Origin: Plasmopara viticola
Lineage: Eukaryota; Oomycota; Peronosporomycetes; Peronosporales; Peronosporaceae
DNA length: 64,000 nucleotides
Assembly (NCBI GenBank): GCA_001695595.3
Contig: MBPM02000085.1
Location: 1 to 64,000, forward strand
Direction: 5' to 3'
The notes beneath the pieces were generated by a model. That model made no database searches. It saw nothing but the letters and a program-made list of their open reading frames with translations, and had not been told where the DNA came from. The translations under genes and the position numbers were made by a program. Each line of letters opens with the position of its first letter. Within the stretch, counting starts at the first letter, position 1. This document shows, in pieces, positions 23,694-35,500 of the stretch.

Positions 23694-24022
23694 ATCTCGG
23701 AAAAGGTTGGGGGACGCCCTCCTTCCAAGCGCGGGGGCTAAATGATCGCGCGCTTCGGGCAGGTGCTCTCTGGCATCTTCAGGTCTCTAAGAGACTCACC
23801 TTCGACGCGACGGTCTCCAGCACCAGGGCGCCACCTGGGCTCTTACCAAGTCAGAAATAAACAAAGTAATGGAAGACCCTCACGACCTCGGTGCTGGCTG
23901 CACTGCCCGCCAAACGAGACCCGACGTATGCGGACACCACTCAATGCCGTGGACTAGCCAGACTGAGCCTAGCACGTGCATAACTTGGCAACGCGATAAC
24001 GTAATTCAATACAATAGAATAT
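23694..24022 (+). mobile_element. SINE-like element, copy 2
   Basis: A 329-bp copy of the same family, starting ATCTCGGAAAAGG and ending in an AATACAATAGAATAT-type tail. It is flanked by 8-bp duplications ATTCTTGC (23686-23693 and 24023-24030). It is the most diverged of the four: several small indels around 23,780-23,825 shift the reading frame relative to copies 1 and 4 and then restore it, which argues against selection on the 71-codon frame. Confidence 0.78.
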
Positions 24023-24030
24023 ATTCTTGC

Positions 24031-24344
24031 TATCGTTGCAAAAAAAAATATTGGTAGGTATATTGTTTTGCTCTTTCACCATTTTTTGTTTTGAAGAAGT
24101 CTTTTTCCCACTCAATTTGGAAAAATGTATATTTTTCCATTGGGCAATGAATTAAGCTATTCCAATGTGACCAATCAGAGGCCTTCAAATCCAATCAATA
24201 AAGCGAATACATGAGGGGTAGTGTGGCCCGGTAAAATTCAAAAGAAAAAAATGGTGGTCAGGTACTGGCTTCTTTTTTTTCATTTTGCAATTTATTAGCA
24301 CCAGCACTAAGCAAATCACACTAAAAGATTATGCAAATTTCTAA
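24031..24344. other. AT-rich spacer, no gene seen
   Basis: AT-rich sequence downstream of SINE-like copy 2. No gene or repeat recognised. Confidence 0.5.
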
Positions 24345-25196
24345 TTACACTCCATAATCGATATCAATACCGTTGGCGTGTCTTGGAGCCATCATTATGT
24401 TTCCACTTTTTAAAAGCCAGGGCTTAATTTGTTGGATGCCGTTAGTATGATCGGACCCGCTAGCAGCGACTTCGTCGTCGTCACATAAGCACGAGAAGGA
24501 GAAGAGGCAGGAAAGGATTTGATGCAAAAAATATAAGGGGTTAAAATTCAAAGCAAGGAAATAAATTCTATACCTCAAAAGCACAGGGGTGAAAAACTTG
24601 ATAGCTGCGTTTGCAGCAACACCTATAGACTTGGTCTTGATGCTTGTTGTATAATCCATAAAGTGAGACTTCTAAAGGCGTACGAGTGAGTGGACCATTG
24701 GTACAAGTATGGCTGATGTTGCTGCTGTTTCCACAACGACTAATCTGTGATAATCAAGTATAATACTTGTTAAAATTCAATGTGCAAATGCAATTTTGCT
24801 CATTTTCTACCAAAATCTGGCTATATTTTTTTAATCACATATGATTAGCTGATATTAGAGTCGGAATTTACGTACCAGCAAACAATACACCTGACGATCA
24901 CATGGGAATTATAGCACGCTGCTGGGGTCCTTAATTGTTTTGTCATCACTGAAATTTTGGCTTAATAATGTGTAATGGGTAGCCGCAAAGTTTTGATAAA
25001 TCAGTGCTTCCCTGCGAGCGAAACAGCTACGCACGGTAAGGTTCGTGCCGTTACTGGAGCCCAGCTTCAACTGCAAGCGGCTGTTCAATTTAGCCCTGTC
25101 TGTACATGCAGCGCATAGATGTGTATCAGCACAGGGGGGTGCTGCGGAAACGCGGTTAAGTATGGCATGTATGTACAAGCATACTGATACGATCAA
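24345..25196 (-). pseudogene. uncertain multi-segment locus, possibly a decayed secreted/membrane protein gene
   Basis: Three segments on the minus strand look coding. The first (25196-24910) opens with MIVSVCLYIHAILNRVSAAPP, signal-peptide-like, followed by CADTHLCAAC. The second (about 24747-24575) follows a plausible acceptor (ttatcacag) and in one frame reads SAILVPMVHSLVRL, then a TAG stop, then IGVAANAAIKFFTPVLL. A donor AG|GTATAG at 24574 and acceptor CTAG near 24459 join this in phase to GSDHTNGIQQIKPWLL and a stop at 24345. The in-frame TAG and the unproven link between the first two segments make a broken gene or chance equally possible. No family was recognised. Confidence 0.27.
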
Positions 25197-25609
25197 GGTT
25201 TACAGGTGGTATGACAAGATACTAATGGCATTATAAAAAAAGTAGTAATACTAATACTCAGCTCTATTCTAATAGTAGGACTGAAGGCACGGGAGAAGGC
25301 GTAATTGCCTGGCGGATTGTGGAGCAGAGACAAATCTCGGATCAAAGAGGGGCTTTCAGTTTACAATTGACGACCGCACTGCTCGAAAAAACGTGGTCCA
25401 TGACAGTGCTTTATTCTTGTAGTACTTTATATTGGAACGATGATCTTCAATATTCTATTTTATCAAGTTCCCAAGTGCAATATGTTGCAGAACTGTACAT
25501 ACCAAAAATGTGACGCCAGTTGCTTGTTGTCGCTGACATTACCCAATCGAGCGAATCATTTTAGAACTTCCGCAGCGCCAAGCTACACCCCTTGCAATTC
25601 CAGAGTCAA
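25197..25609. other. upstream region of the fructokinase gene
   Basis: About 410 bases 5' of the ROK gene. No upstream exon or known promoter motif could be identified. Confidence 0.5.
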
Positions 25610-26494
25610 ATGCCTCGTTTTGCTGGAGTCGAAGTCGGTGGAACCACGTGGATGGCGGCCATTGCCGAGGGTCATCCAGAAAATATTTTGGATAGGTTTG
25701 AAGTGGACACAACGACGCCTAGCGAAACCATTGGCGCTGTGGTGGACTGGCTAAAAGAGCACAAATTTGACTCAATTGGCATCGCATCGTTTGGCCCTGT
25801 GGATTTGAACAAGAAGTCGCCAACGTACGGCTATATCACCAGCACGCCCAAGCCTAAATGGGGCAACACGGACGTGGTGGGCGCGTTTAAACGTGCGTTC
25901 CCTAATGTGCCCATTGGCTTTGAGACCGACGTGAACGCCCCCGCGCTGTACGAGGTGGCATACGGCGGTCACGGTGACATCAGCAGTGCTGTGTACATCA
26001 CTGTGGGCACTGGTGTTGGCGTCGGCGTCTGCACAAACGGCAAAGCTATCCATGGCTTCATGCATCCTGAGGGTGGCCACATTGTTGTGCCACCTGCTCC
26101 GCAGGACATCAAGACCGGCTTTAAGGGCGTGTGTCCTTTCCACGGTGATTGTGTTGAGGGCATGGTGGCAGCGGGCTCCATTGCTGAGCGTACGGGTGTT
26201 GATCGGCGTGAGTTGGCCACCATCACGGACGATAACCCGGTGTGGGATACAATCGCACACTATCTGGCAAATCTATGCGTCAACTTGACATTTATTGTAT
26301 CCCCCGATGTTATTGTCATTGGTGGTGGTATAGCTCGTCGTCAAAAGCTTTTTGAGCTCATTCGTAAAAAGTTTGTGGCTCGCGTGAACAAGTACGGTCA
26401 GCAGCCATGCGTTGAAAAGTATATTCGTGCTTCTTTTCACCCCTCAATCGGCCTTGTGAGCTCGCTGCATCTCGCGCGTCTTGAGCTGCAGTAA
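25610..26494 (+). CDS. ROK-family fructokinase (bacterial type)
   Basis: ATP-dependent sugar kinase, most likely converting fructose to fructose 6-phosphate in the cytosol. A single uninterrupted 294-residue frame. The N-terminal phosphate-binding segment reads FAGVEVGGTTW (family form: a Gly-rich strand with G-T), then GIASFGPVDL, the catalytic-base region ETDVNAPALYE with its Asp, the second phosphate loop TVGTGVGVGV, the ROK signature beginning HPEGGHI, and the zinc-binding CPFHGDCVEG. The length and order are those of bacterial ScrK/GmuE-type fructokinases. ATG 25610 is the first Met in frame; the open frame extends slightly upstream without another ATG. It is intronless, in contrast to most other genes here, and stands alone between a 10-kb and a 6-kb desert. 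Transfer from bacteria into oomycetes is a reasonable inference. Other hexose specificity is possible. Confidence 0.9.
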   Translation: MPRFAGVEVGGTTWMAAIAEGHPENILDRFEVDTTTPSETIGAVVDWLKEHKFDSIGIASFGPVDLNKKSPTYGYITSTPKPKWGNTDVVGAFKRAFPNVPIGFETDVNAPALYEVAYGGHGDISSAVYITVGTGVGVGVCTNGKAIHGFMHPEGGHIVVPPAPQDIKTGFKGVCPFHGDCVEGMVAAGSIAERTGVDRRELATITDDNPVWDTIAHYLANLCVNLTFIVSPDVIVIGGGIARRQKLFELIRKKFVARVNKYGQQPCVEKYIRASFHPSIGLVSSLHLARLELQ

Positions 26495-27949
26495 GTGAAG
26501 GCGCTCCAGCTTTGGCTCTCTTGTTTGAATGTAGAAGGTAGTAAAAGGGTGGGGACGAGATAGGGCTCTCAAGAAAATAGTGTGAAGTAATTAATGATAG
26601 ATGCCTTTGTTCTGCAGTTTGAAAGGAGACGGATGACTTTAAACAAAGGCCTTTATGACTCCTTCCGCGTAGCGCAGGGCAGACTCATTTCAAAATATTC
26701 GTTTCTAAATTACAGTGAGGCAATTGGTGCACAAGAACTGATTTTAATTTGATCAGCATACACCAACCCCCTCTACGCATACTAGCCGGCGGCTTACCGA
26801 CAGCATATCTAGCTCAAATGACAGTTCTGCAGCGAGACTACCGTAAAAAAGAAGTTTGAGGTCAGGGCAAAGACCTGACCTCTATACCCAAAGTCGCGAG
26901 TTCGTATAAAATTTCAGAACCGAACTTTTTAGGGGAATATTGCAAGAGGTAACTCAGCTTGAACATTTTACCAGATGCGATACAAAATGTACAAAACACT
27001 AGACATTCGATATTTTACACTTCGTTAAATAATTTTTTACATGTAGTCATACACAATTGGCGCGCCAAGCAATCTGGACGCTCCAATTCGAAAGGACATC
27101 TTCCAATTGCGTCTCAGCTTTAGAAGTAACCTTCCTTACTCTTCTGCGTGTGGGCTCAATTTAAACGTCAAATTACTCTTTGCATCAGATCTCCATTTGA
27201 TTCTATCAGTCTTAATTCACGAAAGGTAGATCTTTAATGCAAAATTTATTTGCGAACCGAGTGATACAATTAGATGCGGGAGTGCTTGCGTGCCCAAAGG
27301 ATTTCGTTTATTGCGAATTTCTACCCCCGTGAGTTTAGACTGGTGGTGTCAAAAGAGATAGCAACTTAATCTGATGCAAAGGGTAACATGACGTTTTATT
27401 TTGAGCTCACATTCGCCAATCGTGTTGTAACTGGGTCTTGGACTCACACTGTACGTCAGACCATGTTAAATTATACCTTACAAAGTGTAGCTTTTTCTAT
27501 GCCTACTTTTGTACCAGTATTCTATACATTTTGTATCACATTCTGGTTTCAAGTTGAGTCATCCTTTGCGATATTCCCTTCATTTCGGTTTATCGATAGT
27601 GCCTACTAGGTCACTATCTAGCATAGAAGTTCCCTATCAACTTTAATAAGTATTATAAAGGTAATATTACACCATAGACTAGCTCTTTACGTACCTTCGT
27701 GACCAATGTCACAAAAACACCAATTTCTATAATACACGACTGACCCCATGACACTCTCTCTTAGGCTTGACACACAATTCTTGGAAAATTTCAGTCTATC
27801 AGACTCATCAGTTGTGACTTGTACCATTTCTCAAAGCTCACACAACAAAGTGACTGAGCCTCACAGCTCATTCCATAGCGCAGACCCTAAATCATTCGGC
27901 TACCTTGGTGACCGCATCTAGTGCACCGTCGTGGTCCAGAAAAGGACAA
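26495..27949. other. gene desert, no gene seen
   Basis: AT-rich DNA. An open frame at 27388-27609 (+) is hydrophobic but short and without homologous features. No repeat was recognised. Confidence 0.5.
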
Positions 27950-28350
27950 CATTCATAACACGGTTAGGCCCACAGCATTCGAGCATCCCGGTGCAAATGT
28001 GCTGTGCTGTCGGATGACAATCCGATCGCTCGTAAAGCACACTCGCGCTCTTCCACGTTGGTCACCCCATATCCATTGTGAACAAGACTAATCATCATGG
28101 TCTACTACGATCCACCAATTTCGCATTAGAGGGTGAAGAGTGTGATTGTTCTCTCGACGAAGTCCAAGTTCACCTTGGCTCGTACTGACAGACCAAAGAG
28201 TCGAAAAGTGACCACTCTGCGTATGTCGCGCTCACCTTAGTCACGCACTTGTTCGCCCATGTACCGCACACCGTGTATTCGCGAGCGATCAGTGTCCTCA
28301 CTTTACTCTGTGTCTGTTTTACGACAAAATGCTTATATCCGATGAGTTAT
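27950..28350 (+). repeat. LTR-like dispersed repeat, copy b
   Basis: It shares with the 43.3-kb copy a block around cggatgacaatccgatcgct followed by cgtaaagcacactcgcgc. With the 4.7-kb copy it shares the block beginning CTCGACGAAGTCCAAG and the end ATTCGCGAGCGATC. Block order is the same in all three. No target duplication or internal coding region could be attached. Interpretation as a solo LTR of a Gypsy-type element is an inference from its size, its dispersal and the nearby Gypsy reverse-transcriptase relic. Confidence 0.5.
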
Positions 28351-29399
28351 ATTCGCAGTCAATATCCTCGTACTTGGTAAGAATATCTCCTAAACTATAC
28401 CAATTGCTGGCTTCAACCATGGTGGAGGCGCACATGGCGTGATATTGAAGCTCGTCCTCGTTGTTGAGGACTGGGAGAGGAGGAAGATGCCCCAATTTTA
28501 TGAAAGCAATTGAGGATTATTTACTCATGATGCTGATCTCGACCGACGTCTGGTGGTTGCAGCTCAAGAGGAGGTAATCCCGACGATCTCGACTGCCTTC
28601 GTCAAGACGTGCGCTGCGTGTCTCAGTTTCTAATCTGCCAAGTTTTGTCCGAACGTATCTTGAGCCTCAAGCACGAAGAAGCATCGATCTAAAAACAAGT
28701 CGCCCATCGAAACAAAGATTGTGGAATTCGATGCTTAGAACTAAATTTAAGCTTAACTGATGGGTAGGCCTCTCGTGACTAAGCTTGTTTTTGAATTTGA
28801 GCCAAAGCTTCGGCTTTACTGAATCGTACAAATTAGGTAAACCTGCACATTACACTGGGTGTGCTCGCATTTTTTGGATATGTCAATCGCCTACACTAAG
28901 CCTCTTTCAGCTATGCTTCGATGGGCAAATTAAGCGTATGTGCAGTTAAGTCTCAAACGAAGTAGTTGTGATCGCCTTTGTGGGGCAGATTTCTGGCTAA
29001 AATGATACGAGTCTCCAGCTAAAAAGTCTAGCTAATTGCTCTATTTCTTTAAAATAGAATGCACATTATTTCTTTTAAATCTTGGATTTTAACTTTTTTA
29101 TCTAGCACGCATTCCTAAGACGCTGAGTTTCTTTGACTATGAGAAGCCCCTACACGTGATAGATCACCTTGATCAGTGGTGTACCACAACAGTCTGACTT
29201 CCACCGATAACCGATGTGGCCTAGCGATTGGCCGCTCGAATATTCTTCTCTTAAGTTGTTGATCTCATGTTCCAGGGCTTTTAGCAGAGCTACGTACATG
29301 CCATCTCCCTCATGCATGACGCGAATGAAATCCATTACATGAAACCAAACATTATCTAGCCCATGGTCCGGGTGGCATGATAATGTACTACTGCTTTCC
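28351..29399. other. repeat-flanking DNA, no gene seen
   Basis: No supported gene. The stretch following the LTR-like repeat could be decayed element leader or gag but has no recognisable motif. A short minus-strand frame at 29150-29335 lies downstream of the reverse-transcriptase relic and may be its continuation, without a decisive motif. Confidence 0.4.
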
Positions 29400-29830
29400 T
29401 GGTTTTAACTTAATTTCTATGCCATACAGAAGGATTTTCTAGCTGCTTCTGAGAAGTAATGCAATTGTGCCGTGATGCGTAGCGACGCAAAATTAACGCC
29501 TCCCACAACACACCACTGGGAGCACTTACTGCACTATATGGTATGTCTTTTTTTTGCATGATGAGAAGATCGTACCCGTAGACTAAGTCGAGTTCACAGT
29601 ACATTGTAATTCTCGCTAGACTTTTCAAAGCATATCTTCTCAGGCATTGACGTTCGTGCCGGGATGGTCCCCACATTTAGCTTATTGTCTACTATGCGCC
29701 ACTAACCGTTCGACTTTTTGGCACAGAATACCGGCGTGGAGAGGACAGTTTCGATTTCGAACCATTTTTGGCTAGTTTCTTTAGAGAATGCGCTCATGAC
29801 ACCGCCTAAAGCTTGTCGTTGTCGTGTCTC
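29400..29830 (-). pseudogene. Ty3/Gypsy reverse-transcriptase relic
   Basis: Reading on the minus strand, with frameshifts and a stop, gives successive reverse-transcriptase blocks. First comes a segment ending TPVFCAKKSNG, then WRIVDNKLN with TIPARTSMP, then DLVYGYDLLIMQKKDIPY and SAPSGVLWEALI. These match in order the palm/finger region of Gypsy polymerases abundant in Phytophthora (WRIVHAFNKLN, DLVDGFYQILM, DIPYTA, TPSG-LWEWL). The catalytic YFDD block, RNase H and integrase were not recovered. Confidence 0.7.
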
Positions 29831-30566
29831 GTAGTGTATGGCTTCTGGAAATATTTCAGCCACTCACCGCGCTTAGGGCCTTCTTAGTGTCGCTCGCTTT
29901 GAAATTGATAAGACGTTTATCCTTTCTTCATGAATTATGATTATTATGCTGTCGGCTTTTACAAGCCTCATCAATCTCATAAACATCCTCTTCAAATTAA
30001 AAGAACATTCAATGACAAAAGGTCAGTCTTTGTTATATTGTATCTGTATTTCTCCTAATAAGGATATGAAAGGTATTGATGTTGCCCGAAATCGACTTTG
30101 TTGTAACTACTAAAAATCTGGTAGCCACTCTGCCACCCTATCTGCTTGATGTTTCGGTCCGATCACTGGCCGAGATTACTTAATAATTGATTGATAGATC
30201 GAGCCTATCGTAAGCAGAGACTGCAAGTGATCTTTCCAAATGTTTTCATTGTGCAAAGTGATATACCTTCGACGCCTCAGCAGCGTAAGGCCTTCGCCGT
30301 TATGACAAAGATGTGGCTGACGTGCTTGCAGTTTTTTATAGATTCGATGTGAATGAGGCGAGAAGAAATGCTGTGTCAAGTCTTAAGCAAATTAAATGCT
30401 AAAAAGGAAGCCCAAATGAGGGCTCTAAGGATCAAGTTGACCACATTTATCTTTGTCGGCAATTAAGTCAAATATGCAGTAAAGTGACGTGCTGTCACTG
30501 GCGCGCTTCTCCTGTAGCTCAGCTGAAAAGCTGTATAAATAATATATAACTAGTAAAAAGGTGGCT
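29831..30566. other. decayed repeat DNA, no gene seen
   Basis: Likely upstream part of the Gypsy relic, too decayed to assign. A stretch near 30,490-30,535 resembles the 5' end of a tRNA but lacks the rest (see rejected items). Confidence 0.4.
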
Positions 30567-30677
30567 GATTACATATTTAAGACAGGATGAGTAAAAAAAA
30601 TTGTCGTATTACGATAATCAAGTCAGGATGAGTTAAAAAGTAGTCTCATTACGATACTTAGGACAGGGTGACTCACC
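30567..30677. repeat. three-copy ~40-bp tandem repeat
   Basis: Units at 30567-30605, 30606-30645 and 30646-30677 (last incomplete) share ATTACGATA, then an AGTCAGGATGAGTTAAAAAG-like core. They differ by a few substitutions and by the length of an A run. A minisatellite-like repeat in the gene desert; no function is evident. Confidence 0.7.
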
Positions 30678-32568
30678 TTATCTAAGATTCAAAATTATAA
30701 GCATATACACAAAAGGTGGACCAACAGCTCTGCCGAAATGTCATAGCAGCAACTTGGTCCTCCGTGTAACCAAAGGTTTGGAATGCTGATGATGGTGGCC
30801 TTTTTTAAAACATGCTGATTACTGATGAGGTACTTGAGATATGTGGAGCAAAAATTAAAGATCGGAATACGCAACACCGAGGGGAGAGCCAATAATATAC
30901 CTCAAATACCAAGTAGCCAGCGAATCTATATTTTTGATCATAGCGGGCTTGAAATCGCCCACTTAATCGATAGGACCCCAGGACCCCTTGGGCTTAGTTG
31001 ACTGGGCCAGCATGGGTTAAAGATTGAGTAAATTTTTACGGACTTTGCTTACTTTTGCTACGACTTCTTGGGAATGTCAAGGTCGAGCTTAACCTACTGA
31101 GCCAGTCAATGAGTTGATATAGAAAGTTAGCGTCAAGTACTCATGATATTTTTTTGCAAATTATCGAAAATGTCAAGGACTATAGACAGCCGACATCGTG
31201 GATTATACAGAAAGGCTATCGCTCTTCACAAAGGCTCTCAGATTGCGTGCGACGCTAATTCTCAGTGACTCATGCTGCTTAATGCGACAAAGTCCTGAGG
31301 TACGATGTCTCTCTGGAGGCACATGATGCTTCAATTACAAACTTCTAGACCAAAAAAACATCACACGGGCTCACATGTTTGGAGAAGTGTGATATAATAC
31401 CTACCGAAGCACTAAGACCGCGGCTCACACGTCAGCTCATTTTGATAGCCTGCCAGTGACAAGTGGTTGGAAAATTGAAAGTCTCGACTCTGTCTTTGGC
31501 TTACTACGAGTTAATGAAAACGAAGATCTTGCCGCCTCAGGAAGACGGTGTATATGGCACCCGCTCTATGCAAAATTGCAGCATAGCTTTGAACAAATTA
31601 TCAGGATGTCCTAGTGAACTGAATTTGAGTCAATAGGCCTACGGACACCACTGAAGAGCTGCCTATGCATGGCGTTTTAAATAATTGTTTTTTGTGGCTG
31701 CACTCCCCTTGCTCATATCGCTGCTACGTGCACTCATACTTCGAGGAGGGTTCACCCTTAGGCCGTCCGCGAAGTGTGTCACCTTGACATGTTTCGCGAG
31801 AATTATATCAGTAACGATGGCGGTCAATATTTTAGGTTCATGTAATTATCAACAAAATTTGCACCCACCTTGTTTGCAAGTAGAATTGTTGCTTTCAGTC
31901 CTTCATTCGACCCCCAGAAAGCGACAATCTCAATTGAGCTTTACCACCTTTAAACCAAGACTCAGATAAGTAAGTACGGTCGACAAAGGCGTCTGCTTCC
32001 CTGGGATCGTGTTTGCTTTAGTGGCCATCTCTCTCTTCTAAATTAAGATCTATTATGATAAATTCTCCAAATAGAGGTTGAAAGGCTAAAATCTACAGAC
32101 GCGAAGCGGGCTACCTGATTCTATCTCGATCATATGCTTTTCTCGTACAGCGCAAATGCCATGCCGAAGTTTAGCTGCTTGGTAGCAGGAAAACCTTCGC
32201 CTCTCTAGGCCCCAAAAAGATAGAGCGAATGGCGTGTTCGACAGTGGTACGACAACCTTTGCGAGGGTAAACATCTAACGGCGTACGCGCAGAATCGACT
32301 ACAAAGTGCTTCCATAAGTGACGAGCTCAAAGCGCACCTTGCTTAGAGGAGACGCGCAGAGTGTTCACTATCTTCGGTCTAAAGCGTACTGCATCAACTA
32401 TTTGATACTTTATATATGTGATTTGGTCATGCCTTATATTTTGTATAAACAGGGCCTAAAATTGGCTTTATGTGTCTTTTTTCACCTTCTCTCTTTACTT
32501 ATTCGTAAGCAAATGCGAGTCACAATAACGGGTATTTTCTCACTTGTCCTTATTCATAGTCCAATTGC
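30678..32568. other. gene desert and 5' flank of the condensin gene
   Basis: No gene supported. The frame at 31685-31969 (+) starts at TTG and has no motif. The last few hundred bases before 32569 are AT-rich and presumably hold the condensin promoter; no specific element was recognised. Confidence 0.5.
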
Positions 32569-35500
32569 ATGATCGACTTCCTCGTGCCGCTGCACGCGGC
32601 GGATCTAGAGTTGGCCAAGTCGGATCGATACCATGTGCATTCGGTGCTGACCTTTGAGGATGAGACACCAGCTGATCTTCTGGCTCATGTACAGCGACTG
32701 GAAGATCAGGTGCTGGGTAATGAGGCGGGGCTGGAGCTACTGCAGGACGAGTGGCTTGACTTAACGTACAGTCTCGTAAAGAAGTTACCGGTGCTTTCCG
32801 AGCAACTTCGTATGCGTATCGTGGAGATGCTGGCAGCCTTTGTAAGCAACGTGACGGAAAGTGTGTTGGCTCGAAGTAGCAACGAGGACACGGATGACGT
32901 GATGGAGTACCGCAGTGCTTTTAAAGCCAGCGTCTACTTTCTCGTCACGGCCCTCACGAGCATCAGTAGCTTGCAATTACTGGCAGAAAAGACATTCTTA
33001 AGCACAAAGGTAAAGCCAAGAGCCAGAATTCGACCATCAACCGCATTAACTGGAGCAAAGTGGTGGAAGGGGCTATCCAGAAACTTAATCGCTCTGTCAG
33101 TCCAAAGACCTTTTCCATGTGGCCAATGAATGTTCCTGAAGAGGTGAGAAGAAAGCGAGAACGAAAGCGCTGGAGCTTAGGCACATGCGCGTCTTTTACA
33201 TTTCGATGACGTCGTTCTTCGTGTTGTTGCTCAAATCTAGGAATTCTCTATGCTTTACTGCAAAGTGGTCTTCGAACTGCTCGGCAACGCGACGCTCTGT
33301 CGTGGAAAGCTGCTGAAACCCAAGCTTTACCATGTGCGTCCCTATTGCTTTTCTGCTTAACGATGCACTGAGAAAGGGTGTTAACTCTTGTTTATTGTGG
33401 GGTTACTATAGTTACTAGCAATGAGCCTTCAAAAAGCACCTGCTATTCATATTTCCGTCGTCGATTCGCTTATTGATCTCATTTACACCCACGAACACTT
33501 GAGCGCGTCTATTGCGGAGCTCATTGAGTTGATTTACTTTAAATATGCCAATCTAACCTTCGCGGCAGATCTCATAAGTGAAATTGGGAAAATTTCTTCG
33601 CGCGATGCATCAAAGGACGTAGGTGGGACACGGAACATATCGATGTTCCTTTCGAGTTTGTCAACTTTGACCCCAGCATTGATCATGGGTAATTTGAGTT
33701 TTGTACTCGCTTTGTTAGACTCGGAAGCATATCAGCTTCGGAATGCTGCCGTGACTTGCGTGACTCAGATTTTACTATGGAACTTTCGCCAAAGTGGTCA
33801 GCAAGAGCTCGAAGAAGCTGCCGATTTGGTACCGACCACTAAAGCGTTGCGGCAGCAAAAAACGAAAAGTAGCGACGACGAGTCAGAAAACAAAGATTCT
33901 GATGGGGAGGGCAGTGACGACGAGGATGGCACTGGTATCGACTTAAACAATGTCGAAGAGGAAGAAGATGCTGGGAAGGGCAACACAAATGCCCTTCGTA
34001 CATTTTCTCGCTCTACAAGAGATCAGCTTTTGAGTGTGTTAGAAGATCGAGTTCACGACATTAACTCGTTTGCGCGAGGTCACGTGCTGAAAATGTGGGC
34101 GCTTTTGTGTGAGGAAGGCGCTTTACCGCTTCATATGCTTAAAAAGCTAACTGGGATGGCTGTTGGTCGATTGCGAGACAAGGCGGCGGTTGTTCGCCGT
34201 CATAGCATCCATTTGCTTTCCTTGTTACTTGAAAGAAATCCATTTATGGAAAATTTAAATCGCAACTTTTATGAAACAAAGCGAAATGAGCTCACAGACC
34301 AAATGAAGAAGAAGCGAGATGAAGTGATTGCTAGCGCAGAGAAAGAAATGAGCGAAGCGATGGGAGAAATTGCCATCGAAGCAGAGAATGAAAGTGTCAA
34401 GTTACCTGTTCACCCAACAATCTTTCCAGAGGAGCAAGCGACTGTGCTCGAGAATGAGTTAAAAAAGACTGTGCGTCTCTTACAGTTTTACCAAGATGCA
34501 ATCGACTTTATTGATGAATTTGAGCTGGAAGCCTTGCCCTTAATGAGTCAACTACTTGGAAGCAAATCAGTTTCCGATGTGCTAGAGGCGATTCATTTTT
34601 TTGAAAAGGCTTATCGCTTTCATCTTTGCGCCGCCCAGACTGGCATTAAAAGAGTTTTGCCATTGACGTGGCGAGCTGACGTATCTATCCAAGAGCAATT
34701 GTCGAATACGTTAGTTGCTCTTTTCATTCGGATCGATGAAGACGACCCTGAGCGGAACTCGCCGCAGCTGGTAGCTGAAAATCTTGTAAAATTCTTAGAC
34801 GAGTGCACGGTTGCAGAGTATACGTGTCTGGAACGAATATTGGGAGAATTGCATCGTAGTCAAAAGGTGCCAATGGTGGTGATCACATCCCTGTGGGCAC
34901 TCGTGGATTTGACTGTATACCCATCTCAATTGTGAGCAATGCATTGGCCCTTTTGAGTATGATTGCCAACATTGATGATTCCATGCTTTTTGCCAACGAT
35001 CGCCTCGGGCAAATTCTTTCGATGGGTTTTGGGGATGTGGCATGTAGCCCAGATTCCCACTATCGTGTCCTTGGAGCAGCCTGTCGACTGGTGCAATGCA
35101 TTCGATTGGAGCCTAAGAATGCGACAACAAAGAGCAGCAGCCAGACGCAGCGACGTATTCAACGTTCAAATTTGGATGCGACGGAGCAAATAATTCTTCG
35201 CTTGCAGCGCTTTCTTGCCCTAGACTTTGTAGGTGACAATGGTGTTGAATTACAGTGTCTGCATTCTACATGGTTTGACACCGTGCAACAAGCAATCGAA
35301 GCTATATTCTCGATTTGTGAGCGTCCTGAAGACGTTTGTGGCGATGTGATTAAGCACTTATCTCAGCGTTTGTTTGAAAGCGAGACAAATGATGTCTCTC
35401 GCGTGGAGCTTGCACACTTTTTCTTTGTGTTGGGACACTCAGCAGTAAAAGTTGCCATTCACGTGGAAAAACTGGCCGCAAAAATAAAGAAGATGCGCGG

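Noticed and set aside
30490..30540. tRNA-like 5' end (TAGCTCAGCTGAAAAGC)
   Set aside because: No anticodon arm, T-loop (GGTTCGA-type) or closing acceptor stem follows within tRNA length.
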